From positions 1 to 52,812 of the forward strand of contig NZ_BMJM01000015.1 in NCBI RefSeq assembly GCF_014643455.1: a stretch of 52,812 nucleotides of DNA, written 5' to 3'. Shown here one piece after another: positions 24,942-33,709 of the stretch (position 1 is its first letter; the number at the start of each line of letters is the position of its first letter). The DNA comes from Sandarakinorhabdus glacialis (lineage in GTDB: Bacteria; Pseudomonadota; Alphaproteobacteria; Sphingomonadales; Sphingomonadaceae). The notes beneath the pieces are model-generated. The model was given only the letters and a program-made list of their open reading frames with translations. It ran no database searches and was not told the DNA's origin. The translations under genes were made by a program, and so were the position numbers.

Positions 24942-25640
24942 TCAGGCGGCGAGGACGGCCTTGCGGCGACGCAGGCTGGCGCCGACGAGGCCGAAGCCGA
25001 TGACGAGCATCGCCCAGGTTGCTGGCTCGGGAACCGAGTCGGTGATGCCGCTCGACAGGAACTCGAGACGCAGCCCGGTCGGGTTGCCGCTGCTGCCGGC
25101 GTCGTTCAGGGTGTTGATCGTCAGCGTGTTGAGGCCGGCGACGAAGCCCGAGGTGGTGCCAAAGTTGCTCCAGACATTGAAGTTGGTGCCGCCGGGAACG
25201 GTCAGCGCGGTCTGGTTGAGCAGGATCGAGGTCACCGAATTATCGGCAGCAAGACGCCCGGTGAAAAAACCGGTGCTGGCAAGCTGCGACGGGGTGACGA
25301 CGAAGCTGAGGGTGTAGCTGTATTGGCCCGGAGCGTGGTTCGCGGCGCTGTCGGTCGGCGTCAGCCAACGCGAGACGGCGGTGTTAGACAGCCATGGGCC
25401 GTTGACGGGAAACACGCCGTTGACGGGCGCGGCATAGGTGTTGCCGAGCGTGTAGCCGACGGGCGCTGCCGTCAGCGACCAATGGGCATCGACGGCGTTG
25501 TCGGCGATCGGCGACCCGAGGGCATCGACGCCGGTGTTGTAGAGGCCGGTGATCTGGACGGTCTGTGCAGCCATGGCGCCGGCCGAGAAGGTGAGCGAGG
25601 TGGCGACCAAGGCAGGAGCGATTACAGTGAGCAGGCGCAT
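24942..25640 (-). CDS. PEPxxWA-CTERM surface protein
   Basis: 232 residues. A Sec signal peptide (about 1-24, ending GAMAA) precedes a beta-rich domain of about 170 residues without recognisable enzyme motifs. The last 25 residues are [18 protein letters not shown], then a basic cluster RRRK. The exosortase system cleaves at such tails, and the proteins are exported or surface-held, often with exopolysaccharide. The gene stands alone, with a perfect sigma-54 promoter 39-54 bases before the start and a shared upstream motif further back. A bidirectional terminator follows. Confidence 0.9.
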   Translation of the reverse strand: MRLLTVIAPALVATSLTFSAGAMAAQTVQITGLYNTGVDALGSPIADNAVDAHWSLTAAPVGYTLGNTYAAPVNGVFPVNGPWLSNTAVSRWLTPTDSAANHAPGQYSYTLSFVVTPSQLASTGFFTGRLAADNSVTSILLNQTALTVPGGTNFNVWSNFGTTSGFVAGLNTLTINTLNDAGSSGNPTGLRLEFLSSGITDSVPEPATWAMLVIGFGLVGASLRRRKAVLAA

Positions 25641-25678
25641 GTATCTGGATTTCTGACGATAGAGTTACCAAACACTTA

Positions 25679-25694
25679 AGCAAGTTCCGTGCCA
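25679..25694 (-). promoter_or_regulatory. Sigma-54 promoter of the PEP-CTERM gene at 24942
   Basis: On the minus strand CTGGCACG, four bases (GAAC), TTGCT match the sigma-54 consensus YTGGCACG-N4-TTGCW at every fixed position. The -12 element lies about 38 bases before the ATG at 25640, leaving a leader of about 27 bases. Such promoters need an ATP-driven enhancer-binding activator. Confidence 0.85.
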
Positions 25695-25745
25695 GACGGG
25701 CAAGCGTCTGGAATCGTTCTGAACAGCCGTGCAAGAGCTTTCAAT

Positions 25746-25767
25746 AGTGTAAACCAGGCCGACAGTT
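25746..25767 (-). promoter_or_regulatory. Candidate enhancer site upstream of the sigma-54 promoter
   Basis: On the minus strand AACTGTCGG, six bases, TTACACT. The same arrangement with one changed base lies at 37632-37653 before the other complete PEP-CTERM gene. From the motif start to the promoter's TGGCACG is 73 bases here and 83 there, a difference of one helical turn. This is what two binding sites on the same DNA face would give. Confidence 0.65.
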
Positions 25768-25847
25768 TTCGGCACTCGTGCGGTGTACCGCGCAACGTCA
25801 CGAATCTGCAGCTGTCGGCTGCCGGTTGAATGGGAAATCTTCGCCGG

Positions 25848-25922
<75 letters not shown>

Positions 25923-25999
25923 ATTCCGGCGAAGGACCGGGCCTATGGGCGAGGGGGGGCGGGGTGTCAAGAAACTCCGGAGTGGTTTAGGTGGTCGAC

Positions 26000-26137
26000 A
26001 TGACCAAGGATGTGATTTCGGATGCCGAATCGGTGCGGCAGGCGCGGCTGGCGGCGGCGCTGCGGGCGAATCTGGCGAAGCGCAAGGCAAGGGATCGGGC
26101 GGCTGGGGAGCCACCTGGGAAGCAGGGGGCGGGTTAA
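26000..26137 (+). CDS. Small basic hypothetical protein
   Basis: 45 residues, strongly helical and basic, with the core ARLAAALRANLAKRKARDRA. Alphaproteobacteria often encode a short protein of this pattern near tRNA genes; no function is known to me. It begins 78 bases beyond the divergent tRNA-Thr. I see no clear ribosome binding site. The acidic start (DVISDAESV) followed by an arginine/alanine helix argues for a real product. Confidence 0.5.
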   Translation: MTKDVISDAESVRQARLAAALRANLAKRKARDRAAGEPPGKQGAG

Positions 26138-26143
26138 GACTTG

Positions 26144-26178
26144 CCCACCCCCGACCCCTCCCTAGAAGTAGGGAGGGG
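26144..26178. repeat. Palindromic repeat beside gpx, left copy
   Basis: CCCACCCCCGACCCC runs into a perfect 10-bp stem, CCCCTCCCTA and TAGGGAGGGG, with a GAAG loop. The same 35-base element with four changes lies at 26836. It is 11 bases past the glutathione peroxidase stop on the minus strand, so it may also end that transcript, though no T-run follows. Confidence 0.85.
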
Positions 26179-26189
26179 GGAAGTAAGGG

Positions 26190-26771
26190 CTAGCCCTTGG
26201 CGGCGAGAGCTGCGGTTACGGCGGTGGTGACTTCGGTGGACATCGGCGCGGATTTGGAGCCGAAGGCGGCGATGAGCTTGCCGTCGCGGCCGACGAGATA
26301 TTTGTGGAAGTTCCACTTGGGGGTCTTGTCGCCGCCGAGTGTGGTGGCGGCCCAGCGGTAGAAAGGCACGGCATCGGCGCCCCTGACGACGCTCTTTTCG
26401 GTGAGCGGGAACTTGATGCCGAATTTCGATTCGCAAAAGGTCTTGATCTCGGCGTTCGAGGCCGATTCCTGCTCGAAGTCGTTCGAGGGCACGCCGATGA
26501 CGGTGAAACCCTTGGCCTTGTAGCTGTCCTGGAGCTTTTGCAGCCCCTCGTATTGCGGGGTGAAGCCGCAGAAGCTGGCGGTGTTGACGACGAGCAGGAC
26601 CTTGCCCTTGTACTGGGCAAACGGCATCGGCTTGCCGTCGATGGTCTGCATGGTGAAGTCATAGGCGGTGCCGGGGGTGTTGGGGGCGGCGGGGGCGGTC
26701 GAGTTGACGGCGGCGATGGCGGCGGCGGCACCGGCGGTGAGGGCGATGGCGATGGCGAAGTTCTTGATCAT
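26190..26771 (-). CDS. Glutathione peroxidase family protein, exported
   Basis: 193 residues with a signal peptide (about 1-21) followed by an alanine/proline spacer. NTASFCGFTPQYEGL carries the peroxidatic Cys, and KWNFHKYLVGRDG contains the active-site Trp-Asn. It is a Cys form, not selenocysteine, and like most bacterial Gpx proteins may use thioredoxin instead of glutathione. A location in the periplasm is inferred from the signal. The gene is bracketed by two copies of the 35-base palindromic repeat. Confidence 0.92.
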   Translation of the reverse strand: MIKNFAIAIALTAGAAAAIAAVNSTAPAAPNTPGTAYDFTMQTIDGKPMPFAQYKGKVLLVVNTASFCGFTPQYEGLQKLQDSYKAKGFTVIGVPSNDFEQESASNAEIKTFCESKFGIKFPLTEKSVVRGADAVPFYRWAATTLGGDKTPKWNFHKYLVGRDGKLIAAFGSKSAPMSTEVTTAVTAALAAKG

Positions 26772-26835
26772 GGCTGGGGTCTCCCTGTGGTGGTTTTGGC
26801 TATGGCGGCTGGGTTTGGCGTGCGGGGCAGAATCA

Positions 26836-26870
26836 CCCACCCCCAGCCCCTCCCTTGAAGAAGGGAGGGG
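26836..26870. repeat. Palindromic repeat beside gpx, right copy
   Basis: Same element as at 26144, in the same orientation: CCCACCCCCAGCCCC, then CCCCTCCCTT and AAGGGAGGGG with a GAAG loop. It lies 10 bases after the aminopeptidase stop on the minus strand. The two loop-adjacent base pairs differ from the left copy in a compensated way (TA/TA versus TT/AA), so pairing is kept. Confidence 0.85.
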
Positions 26871-26880
26871 AGTTAGGAAG

Positions 26881-28674
26881 TCAGATTGGGGCGGCGGCGG
26901 TTTCTAGCCAGGTGCGGGTGGGGTCGTCGAGCTGGGGGCCGATCTCTGCGATGACGCGGGCGTGGTAGGTGTTGAGCCATTTGCGTTCGGTTTCGGTCAG
27001 CAGGCCGGTGTCGATAAGGTTGCGGTCGATCGGGGCGAGGGTGAGTTCGCGGAAGCCGAGGAGGTCCTTTTCGGCGCCGGGGACGCTGCGGGGTTCGACG
27101 AGGACGAGGTTCTCGATGCGGATGCCGTATTCGCCGGTCTTGTAATAGCCGGGCTCGTTCGAGAGGATCATGCCGGCTTGCAGGGGTTCGTCGTTGCCGG
27201 GCTGGCTGCTCCAGGCGGCGGCGATGCGCTGCGGGCCCTCGTGGACGGCGAGGTAGCTGCCGACGCCGTGGCCGGTGCCATGGGCGTAATCGAGGCCAAC
27301 CTCCCAGAGGAATTGCCGGGCGAGCGAATCGAGTTGAACGCCGCGGGTGCCGGCGGGGAAGACGGCGCGGGCGAGGGCGATATGACCCTTGAGGACGCGG
27401 GTGAAGCGGTCCTTCATTTCCGCGGTGGGCGTGCCGACCGCCATGGTGCGGGTGACGTCGGTGGTGCCGTCGCGGTATTGCCCGCCCGAATCGACGAGAT
27501 AGATCGAACCCGAGGTTATCGGCAGGCTGGAGGCTTCGGAGACGCGGTAGTGCGGGCTGGCACCATTGGCGCCGGTGGCGGAGATGGTGTCGAAGCTGAG
27601 GTCCTCGAGGACGTTGGTCTGGTCGCGGAACTGGCGAAGTCTTGCGGCTGCCGATAGCTCGGTGAGCTGGCCTTTCGCAGCTTCGCCGTCGAACCAGTGG
27701 AGGAAGCGGGTGAGGGCGGCGCCGTCGCGGCGGTGGGCTGTCGTGGTGCCGTTTATCTCCACGGCGTTCTTGATGGCCTTGGGGAGGACACAGGGATCGC
27801 GCGCCTCGAGGATGGTGGCGCCGCCGCTGGTGAGGGCGGCGAAGACGGCGGCGACGGCGCTGCTGGGGTCGGCGGCGACGGTCTTGCCGGAAAAGCCGCC
27901 GAGCGCGTCGTCGAAGGCGTTGCGGTCCTGGGGGCGGACCTGGGGACCGAGATGGGCGCGGACTTCGGGGGTGAGCTTGTGGGGGGCGGTGAACAGGTCG
28001 ACCGAGGCGTCGGCGTGGACGATGGCGAAGGCGAGCGCGACGGGGGTGCGGTCGACGTCGCGGCCGCGGATGTTGAGCAGCCAGGCGATCGAATCGAGCG
28101 CGGTGATGACGACGGCGCTGGCACCGTGCACCTTGAGCCAGGCGGCGACGTCTTCGCGTTTTTGCGCCGCGGTGCGGCCGGCGTTGTCGTCGGCGTGGAT
28201 TTCGAGCGCGGCGGTGCTGGGGGCGGGGCGGCCGGCCCAGATGCTGTCGATCGGGTTGACGGCGACCGGGACGAGCTCGGCGTTCTTGGCAGCAAGGAGC
28301 TTGGCGGTGGCGTCGGCCCAGCCGCGCGTGTGGAGCCAAGGGTCGTAGCCGATGCGGTCGCCGGCGGCAGCGTGATCGGCGAGCCATGCGGCGGCGCTGG
28401 TCTTGGGCACGTCCTGGTATTCGAACAGGTCGCCGGGAACCTGGTCGCGGACCTGGAGCGTGTAGCGGCCATCGGTGAAGATCGCCGCCTTCTGGCCGAG
28501 GACGGCGGCGGATCCGGCCGAGCCGGCGAACCCGGTCAGCCATTCGAGGCGCTGGGCATAGGCGCCGACATATTCGCTCATATGTTCATCGGTCAGCGGG
28601 ATGACGAAACCGCTGAGCCGGTCGCCGGCCAATTGCGCGGCGAGGGCGGCGAGGCGGTCCTTGATGGTGGACAT
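26881..28674 (-). CDS. pepP: Xaa-Pro aminopeptidase, M24B family
   Basis: About 597 residues, the long form with two creatinase-like N-terminal domains before the pita-bread catalytic domain. The metal ligands are in VDSGGQYRDGTTDVTRTM (two Asp), HGTGHGVG (His), SNEPGYY (Glu) and IRIENLVLV (Glu). It removes an N-terminal residue before proline. No signal peptide, so cytoplasmic. I chose the ATG at 28674 (MSTIKDRL); 28680 is equally open. It is divergent from the prolyl oligopeptidase gene, with 77 bases between, which suits a joint role in proline-peptide use. Confidence 0.92.
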   Translation of the reverse strand: MSTIKDRLAALAAQLAGDRLSGFVIPLTDEHMSEYVGAYAQRLEWLTGFAGSAGSAAVLGQKAAIFTDGRYTLQVRDQVPGDLFEYQDVPKTSAAAWLADHAAAGDRIGYDPWLHTRGWADATAKLLAAKNAELVPVAVNPIDSIWAGRPAPSTAALEIHADDNAGRTAAQKREDVAAWLKVHGASAVVITALDSIAWLLNIRGRDVDRTPVALAFAIVHADASVDLFTAPHKLTPEVRAHLGPQVRPQDRNAFDDALGGFSGKTVAADPSSAVAAVFAALTSGGATILEARDPCVLPKAIKNAVEINGTTTAHRRDGAALTRFLHWFDGEAAKGQLTELSAAARLRQFRDQTNVLEDLSFDTISATGANGASPHYRVSEASSLPITSGSIYLVDSGGQYRDGTTDVTRTMAVGTPTAEMKDRFTRVLKGHIALARAVFPAGTRGVQLDSLARQFLWEVGLDYAHGTGHGVGSYLAVHEGPQRIAAAWSSQPGNDEPLQAGMILSNEPGYYKTGEYGIRIENLVLVEPRSVPGAEKDLLGFRELTLAPIDRNLIDTGLLTETERKWLNTYHARVIAEIGPQLDDPTRTWLETAAAPI

Positions 28675-28751
28675 ATGCATTACTCGTTCTAGGTTGCAGG
28701 GCTCAACATAGGCCGGTGAAGTTTGCCGCGCCAGCACCTGCGGGAGCCGGG

Positions 28752-30884
28752 ATGTTTCGCCATTTTCTGTGCGCGGTAATCGCCGCGGCCACCCTGCCGA
28801 CAATTACGGAAGCCAAGATGAAAGCCGATCCCAGCCTGAAGCCGCCGGTTGCCGCTGTGCGGCCGCATCGTTCGACGTGGCACGGGGAGACGATCAGCGA
28901 CCCGTATCACTGGTTACGGGACGCCGGTTATCCGGTCGTCGACGACAAGGATGTGCTTGATTATGTGAAAGCGGAGAACGCCTACTTCGAGGCCAATATG
29001 GCGCCTTTGAAGGGGCTTACGGGGGCGATTTTCGAGGAGCTGAAGGGGCGCGTCAAGCAGGACGATGCCAGCGTGCCGGTCAAGGACGGCGGGTTCGAAT
29101 ATTGGTGGAAGTTCGAGCCGGGGGCGCAATACCGGACGTGGCTGCGGCGGCCGGTGAAGGGCGGTGCCGAGCAGGTGATCCTGAGCGAGCCTGCGTTGGC
29201 CGAGGGCAAGGATTATTTCCGGCTGGCGGGGACGAGTGTCAGCCCGGATGGCAGGCTGCTGGCCTATGCTGCCGATACGTCGGGGGACGAGCGGTTCGTG
29301 CTGAAGGTGCGCGATATTGCCACGGGCAGGGATCTGGAGACGGTGACGAGCAAGAGCGTCGGGGTGCCGGAGTGGACGGCGGATTCGAAGGCGCTGGCGT
29401 GGGTGGAGGTCAACGACAACTGGCGGCGGGTCCGGGTGCGGCTGCACAAGCTGGGGGATAGCGGCGACGACCGGGTGCTTTACGAGGAGACTGCGGACAT
29501 CGGGTTCGGGGTCGATGTCGGGACGAGCCAGGACCGGCGCTGGCTAGTTATCTCGACCGCCGACAATGTCACGAGCGAGATCCGGCTGGTGCCGGCGGGT
29601 GATCCGGCGGCGACGCCGGTGCTGGTGCGGGCGCGGAAGGCGGGGGTGACCTATGACGTCGATGTGTGCGGCGATACCTTGTTCGTGCGCGCCAATGATA
29701 CGCATCCCAATTTCCGGATGGCGACGGCGAGCCTGACGGCACCGGGCGAGTGGCGCGGGCTGATCGCCGGGTCGGACCGGGACTATATCACCGGGTTCAC
29801 GCCGTTTGCGTCGTATTTGGCGATCGAGGCACGGCGCGACGGGTTGGAGCAGGTGCGGCTGCGGCGGGACGATGGCAGCGAGATCGCGGTGCCGTTCGGC
29901 GAGGCGTCGTACACGGTTTCGATGGGGGTGAACCCCGAGCCGGATGCGCCGTTGCTGCGGCTCAACTACAGCTCGATGGTGACGCCGGCGACGGTATTCG
30001 ATTACGACGTTGCGGCGGGCAAGCTGGTGACGCGCAAGGTCCAGCAGGTGCCGTCGGGGTATGACGCCAGCCAGTATGCGACCGAGCGGTTGATGGTGAC
30101 GGCGCGCGACGGGGCGCGGGTGCCGGTGTCGGTCGTCTATAAAAAGGGCTTTCCAAGGGATGGCTCGGGCAAGGTCCATCTTTACGGTTATGGGGCGTAT
30201 GGAATCGCGATGCCGCCGAGCTTTTCGGCGAACCGGTTGAGTTTGCTCGATCGCGGCATGGCGTTTGCGATCGCGCATATCCGCGGCGGCGACGACATGG
30301 GTTATCAATGGTATCTCGACGGCAAGCTCGAGAAGCGCAGCAACAGCTTCAACGATTTCGTCGATGCGGCGAAGGGTTTGGCGAAGGCCGGCTGGGCGCG
30401 CGAGGGCAATATCTCGGCCAGCGGCGGGTCAGCGGGCGGCGAGCTGATGGGGGCGGTGGTCAACAGTGACCCCGGGCTGTGGCGCGCGGTGGCGGCGCAT
30501 GTGCCGTTCGTCGACGTGCTCAACACGATGCTCGACGACACGCTGCCGCTGACGCCGGGGGAATGGCCGGAGTGGGGCAACCCGATTACCGACAAGGCGG
30601 CGTTCGACCTGCTCAAGGGCTATAGCCCGTACGACAATGTGAAGCGCCAAGATTATCCGCCGCTGCTGATCACGGCGGGGCTCAACGATCCGCGGGTGAC
30701 GTATTGGGAGCCGGCGAAATGGACTGCGAAGCTGCGCGCGACCAAGACGGGGGACGCTATCCTGTTGCTCAAGACCAACATGGGCGCCGGGCATGGCGGC
30801 AAGTCGGGGCGCTTCGCGGCACTCGAGGAGACGGCTGAGGAATATGCCTTTATCCTGGCGGCGTTCGATGCCGCCGGGAAGTGA
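28752..30884 (+). CDS. Prolyl oligopeptidase, S9A family
   Basis: 710 residues. A signal peptide (about 1-22, MFRHFLCAVIAAATLP) is followed by the N-terminal segment HGETISDPYHWLRD, a seven-bladed propeller, and the alpha/beta hydrolase domain. The active site is SGGSAGG (Ser), LNDPRVTYWEPAKW (Asp) and GHGGKSGR (His). It cleaves after proline in short peptides, here probably in the periplasm. Start ATG 28752 is chosen for the signal peptide; GTG 28716 is in frame. The thioesterase gene begins inside its last 17 bases. Confidence 0.92.
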   Translation: MFRHFLCAVIAAATLPTITEAKMKADPSLKPPVAAVRPHRSTWHGETISDPYHWLRDAGYPVVDDKDVLDYVKAENAYFEANMAPLKGLTGAIFEELKGRVKQDDASVPVKDGGFEYWWKFEPGAQYRTWLRRPVKGGAEQVILSEPALAEGKDYFRLAGTSVSPDGRLLAYAADTSGDERFVLKVRDIATGRDLETVTSKSVGVPEWTADSKALAWVEVNDNWRRVRVRLHKLGDSGDDRVLYEETADIGFGVDVGTSQDRRWLVISTADNVTSEIRLVPAGDPAATPVLVRARKAGVTYDVDVCGDTLFVRANDTHPNFRMATASLTAPGEWRGLIAGSDRDYITGFTPFASYLAIEARRDGLEQVRLRRDDGSEIAVPFGEASYTVSMGVNPEPDAPLLRLNYSSMVTPATVFDYDVAAGKLVTRKVQQVPSGYDASQYATERLMVTARDGARVPVSVVYKKGFPRDGSGKVHLYGYGAYGIAMPPSFSANRLSLLDRGMAFAIAHIRGGDDMGYQWYLDGKLEKRSNSFNDFVDAAKGLAKAGWAREGNISASGGSAGGELMGAVVNSDPGLWRAVAAHVPFVDVLNTMLDDTLPLTPGEWPEWGNPITDKAAFDLLKGYSPYDNVKRQDYPPLLITAGLNDPRVTYWEPAKWTAKLRATKTGDAILLLKTNMGAGHGGKSGRFAALEETAEEYAFILAAFDAAGK

Positions 30885-31275
30885 CCGCACGGGATTTTCG
30901 ATCGAGGTAACGGCGACCGCGTCGGATATCGACGAGCTTGGGCACGTCAACAACACGGTGTATCTGCGCTGGGTCCAGGATGCGGCGACGGCGCATTGGT
31001 GGGCGACGGCGCGGGCGGAGGATATCGAGCGCTATATCTGGGTCGTGACGCGCCACGAGATCGACTATCTGCGACCGGTGCTGGTCGGGGAGACGGTGAC
31101 GCTGACGACCTGGGTGGGGACGCCGAAAGGGGCGCGCTTCGATCGCTATGTCGAGGTTTGCGGCGCCGACGGCCGGGTGCGGGTCAGGGCGGCGACGATC
31201 TGGGCGCTGGTCGACAAGGCGTCGGGGCGGGCGGTGCGCGTGCCGGCCGAGGTCGCGGCGCCATTCCTCAGATAG
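30868..31275 (+). CDS. Acyl-CoA thioesterase, hotdog fold
   Basis: 135 residues, usual for the 4HBT (YbgC-like) family. DIDELGHVNNTVYLRWVQDA has the family signature, with the active-site Asp replaced by Asn in HVNN, as in many members. A second conserved strand is EIDYLRPVLVGETV. It would hydrolyse an acyl-CoA in the cytoplasm; chain length is not predictable. The ATG lies 17 bases inside the peptidase gene, so translation is probably coupled. Confidence 0.88.
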   Translation: MPPGSDRTGFSIEVTATASDIDELGHVNNTVYLRWVQDAATAHWWATARAEDIERYIWVVTRHEIDYLRPVLVGETVTLTTWVGTPKGARFDRYVEVCGADGRVRVRAATIWALVDKASGRAVRVPAEVAAPFLR

Positions 31276-31471
31276 AGCCCTGGCGGATCAGCGTGACGAT
31301 GTGGACGGCGGCGACCAGCGCGATCGCGGCGCCGGTGAAGATGGCGGCATTCCACGGCAGATGGGCATGCCAGGCCAGTGGCGCGCGGCGGCGGGCGCGG
31401 TCACCCAGGCTGGCGGCAATGGCGAGTGCCAGCCCCGCTGCGAGCAGTGCGAATGTGGTTTGCGAGTCCAT
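31268..31471 (-). CDS. Small membrane protein of unknown function
   Basis: 67 residues with two hydrophobic helices (about 5-22, TFALLAAGLALAIAASLG, and 43-60, AAIFTGAAIALVAAVHIV) joined by a basic loop RARRRAP. This gives an N-out/C-out or N-in/C-in hairpin in the inner membrane. Its end overlaps the thioesterase stop by eight bases on the opposite strand. I recognise no family. The clear hydrophobic pattern is the only support for coding. Confidence 0.5.
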   Translation of the reverse strand: MDSQTTFALLAAGLALAIAASLGDRARRRAPLAWHAHLPWNAAIFTGAAIALVAAVHIVTLIRQGSI

Positions 31472-31537
31472 CACGCTGGGCTAGTCTTGCGGCGAGTTCA
31501 TCACAAGCCGCAGCCAAGCGGTTCATGGGAGACGATC

Positions 31538-32326
31538 ATGTTGCGCCAGAGCCTTTTTGCAGCCGTAGCCGCCATTGTCGTGGCAGCGCCCGTTGCCGCC
31601 GCGCCGTTCGATGCGGCGATTGCCGGGCCGCAGCGGTCCGAGGCCAACAAGGCCCGCGACCAATATCGTCATCCGGCGGAGACGCTGGCGTTCTTCGGCA
31701 TCAAGCCGGGCCAGACGGTCGTCGAGATTTCGCCGTCGGGCGGCTGGTACACCGAGATCCTGGCGCCGGGCCTGGGGTCGAAGGGCACGCTGTACGCGGC
31801 GCACAACGATCCGGCGGCGAGCGAACGTGCTGCCGCCGGCGTTGCCAAGTTCAAGGCAAAGCTGGCGGCCGATCCGGCCTATGCCAACGTCAAGGTGACA
31901 GCGTTCGGGAAGGGTGCCTATGACATCGCTCCCGCCGGCAGCGCCGATGCCGTGGTGAGTTTTCGCAACGTCCACAACTGGTACATGGCGGGTGGGACTC
32001 CCGAGGCCTTCAAGGCATTCTTCACGGCGCTGAAGAAGGGTGGCACACTCGGTATCGTCGAGCATCGCATGGCCGAGACGACGCCGGATGCGGCGATGAA
32101 GGACAGCGGCTATATGAAGACGTCGTATGTGCGCAAGATGGCCGAGGCGGCGGGATTCAAATATGTCGGGTCGTCGGAGATCAACGCCAATCCCAAGGAT
32201 ACCAAGGATTATCCCAAGGGCGTGTGGACGCTGCCGCCCAATTTTGCCGAGGGTGAGGCGACCAAGGCCAAGTATGCGGCGATCGGCGAGAGCGACCGGA
32301 TGACGTTGAAGTTCGTCAAGCCATAG
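31538..32326 (+). CDS. Exported SAM-methyltransferase-like protein (COG4798 type)
   Basis: 262 residues. A signal peptide (about 1-21, ending PVAAA) precedes a class I methyltransferase fold: motif I is VVEISPSGGWYTEILAP, and later DAVVSFRNVHNWYM and KKGGTLGIVEHRM match motifs IV and V. The family COG4798 has this unusual pairing of an export signal with a SAM-type fold. S-adenosylmethionine is not expected in the periplasm, so the true cofactor or location is open. GGGAGA precedes the ATG at 31538 by seven bases. Confidence 0.85.
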   Translation: MLRQSLFAAVAAIVVAAPVAAAPFDAAIAGPQRSEANKARDQYRHPAETLAFFGIKPGQTVVEISPSGGWYTEILAPGLGSKGTLYAAHNDPAASERAAAGVAKFKAKLAADPAYANVKVTAFGKGAYDIAPAGSADAVVSFRNVHNWYMAGGTPEAFKAFFTALKKGGTLGIVEHRMAETTPDAAMKDSGYMKTSYVRKMAEAAGFKYVGSSEINANPKDTKDYPKGVWTLPPNFAEGEATKAKYAAIGESDRMTLKFVKP

Positions 32327-32360
32327 GATTTTCCGGTGGCCGCGACCGGCTGCGAGAAGC

Positions 32361-32393
32361 AACTGTGTCCCGGGTCAAGCCCGGGACGACAAG
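32361..32393. repeat. Short palindromic repeat type 3, copy A
   Basis: AACTGTGTCCCGGG, TCAAG, CCCGGGAC, then GACAAGTT. The stem GTCCCGGG/CCCGGGAC is perfect. A related copy lies at 41883-41915. It sits between the convergent methyltransferase and NlpC/P60 genes and may also end transcripts. Confidence 0.8.
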
Positions 32394-32409
32394 TTGGAAC
32401 TGGTGATCG

Positions 32410-33258
32410 CTATACCCGGCGGACGGCTGTTACGGGCTGCTCGATGCCGCTTTCGTGCAGGCGCTGGATGACGTCGGCTAGAGGTTCCTCGAGGGTGGTC
32501 ATCCAGAAGGCGTTGGCGTGGAACAGCGTGTCGAAGCCGGTGAGGATGCCGACGTGGCCCGGGAAAAAAACCAGATCGCCGGCGGCGCGGTCGGCGTAGT
32601 CGACCGGGCGGCCGAGTTCGCTGCGCTGCTGGTCGGAGTCGCGGGGGGCGGCGACCCCGCAGGCGGCCAGTGCGGCCTGGACAAGGCCCGAGCAATCGAC
32701 GCCGGCGGGGGTGCGGCCGCCCCATAGATAGGGCGCGCCGGTGAACACGCGGGCAGCGGCGATGACGCTATGGGGCGGGTGATCGATGTGGCGATTGTGG
32801 ACGAAGCCGCCGCTGGCCAATTCGATAAAGCGGTCGCCGGGTGCGCCGGCGATATGCGCGCCAAAGGGCAGCTCCGCGAGCACGGCGGATTTTATGTCGG
32901 GGGTTTCGAACACCGGTGCGGTGGCGGCGGTGACCCGGTGGACGGGCGGCATTCCGGCTTCAGCCAGCGTTTCCGATCGCACCCAGCCGGCGTAGCGGTC
33001 GGGGCTGCGCCCGAAGGACCAGCCGGCGGTCGTTTCGAAGACGTCGTACATCTCGCCGAAAAGGAGTTCCGATACAGCGACAGCATGGATATCGGCGCGG
33101 GCGCGCATCGCGGCACGCGGCACCGCGCACTGCATCGCGGCGGGCGCGACATAGGATGCTGCCGCGACGTCGCCGGCGAGCGCGATATCGATCAGGTCCG
33201 ACCGGACGATGTTACGCCGCGGATCGAGAATGGGGCGCGGCCCTGTCAGCCGCGCCAT
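32410..33258 (-). CDS. NlpC/P60-family peptidoglycan hydrolase
   Basis: 282 residues. The C-terminal 120 are the NlpC/P60 domain with Cys in GVDCSGLVQAALAACG, His in GHVGILTG and a polar third residue near FHANAFW. Before it are two SH3-like segments (AVSELLFGEMYDVFE and PVFETPDIKSAVLAELPFG). It should cut the D-Glu-diamino acid bond of cell-wall peptides; with no signal peptide it may act on recycled fragments. Start 33258 follows the MarR stop by seven bases; an alternative at 33288 overlaps it. It is the last of a run with MarR and the M17 peptidase. Confidence 0.88.
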   Translation of the reverse strand: MARLTGPRPILDPRRNIVRSDLIDIALAGDVAAASYVAPAAMQCAVPRAAMRARADIHAVAVSELLFGEMYDVFETTAGWSFGRSPDRYAGWVRSETLAEAGMPPVHRVTAATAPVFETPDIKSAVLAELPFGAHIAGAPGDRFIELASGGFVHNRHIDHPPHSVIAAARVFTGAPYLWGGRTPAGVDCSGLVQAALAACGVAAPRDSDQQRSELGRPVDYADRAAGDLVFFPGHVGILTGFDTLFHANAFWMTTLEEPLADVIQRLHESGIEQPVTAVRRV

Positions 33259-33265
33259 AAGAAGC

Positions 33266-33667
33266 TCAGGCCGTTCCCCCTGGGGCATCAGCCGTGATCA
33301 TTTCGGCGAAATCGACGAGGAATTCTTCGCCTTCCGTCGTCAGGTCGACAAAGACGCTGCGGCGATCGCGCTCGTCGCGGCGGCGTTCGACCAGACCAAG
33401 GCCGGTCAGGCTGTTGAGGGCCCGGGTGACGACCGGCTTGGATACCGCCAGACGTGCGGCGAGGCCGCGGACCGTATGCGGTCCGGGTTCCTGGCCGGCG
33501 ACGAGGAGGAGTGCCATTTGACGGTTTGTCAGATCGGGTTGGCCGGACTGGACGTAGCGCAATAACGCACCGCGCCAGTTGCCAAGCTGGGCTAGTGATT
33601 CTGGAGTGGTATTCACCTGGGGATTCCTGTTCGCATGAGGCAGGTGGAGGCGGGGGCTCTTCACCAT
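33266..33667 (-). CDS. MarR-family transcriptional regulator
   Basis: 133 residues. The winged helix is clear: TNRQMALLLVAG, VRGLAARLAVSKPVVTRALN (recognition helix) and LVERRRDERDRRSVFVDLT (wing, with the DxRD pattern of the family). It binds DNA as a dimer; the ligand is unknown. ATG 33667 lacks a good site, and GTG 33616 (NTTPESLAQL) with AGGAA in front may be the true start. It lies between the M17 aminopeptidase and the NlpC/P60 gene on the same strand. Confidence 0.85.
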   Translation of the reverse strand: MVKSPRLHLPHANRNPQVNTTPESLAQLGNWRGALLRYVQSGQPDLTNRQMALLLVAGQEPGPHTVRGLAARLAVSKPVVTRALNSLTGLGLVERRRDERDRRSVFVDLTTEGEEFLVDFAEMITADAPGGTA

Positions 33668-33709
33668 CAGTGCAATAACGAGTCAGGAACAGTTTTCGTT
33701 GCATGAGCG

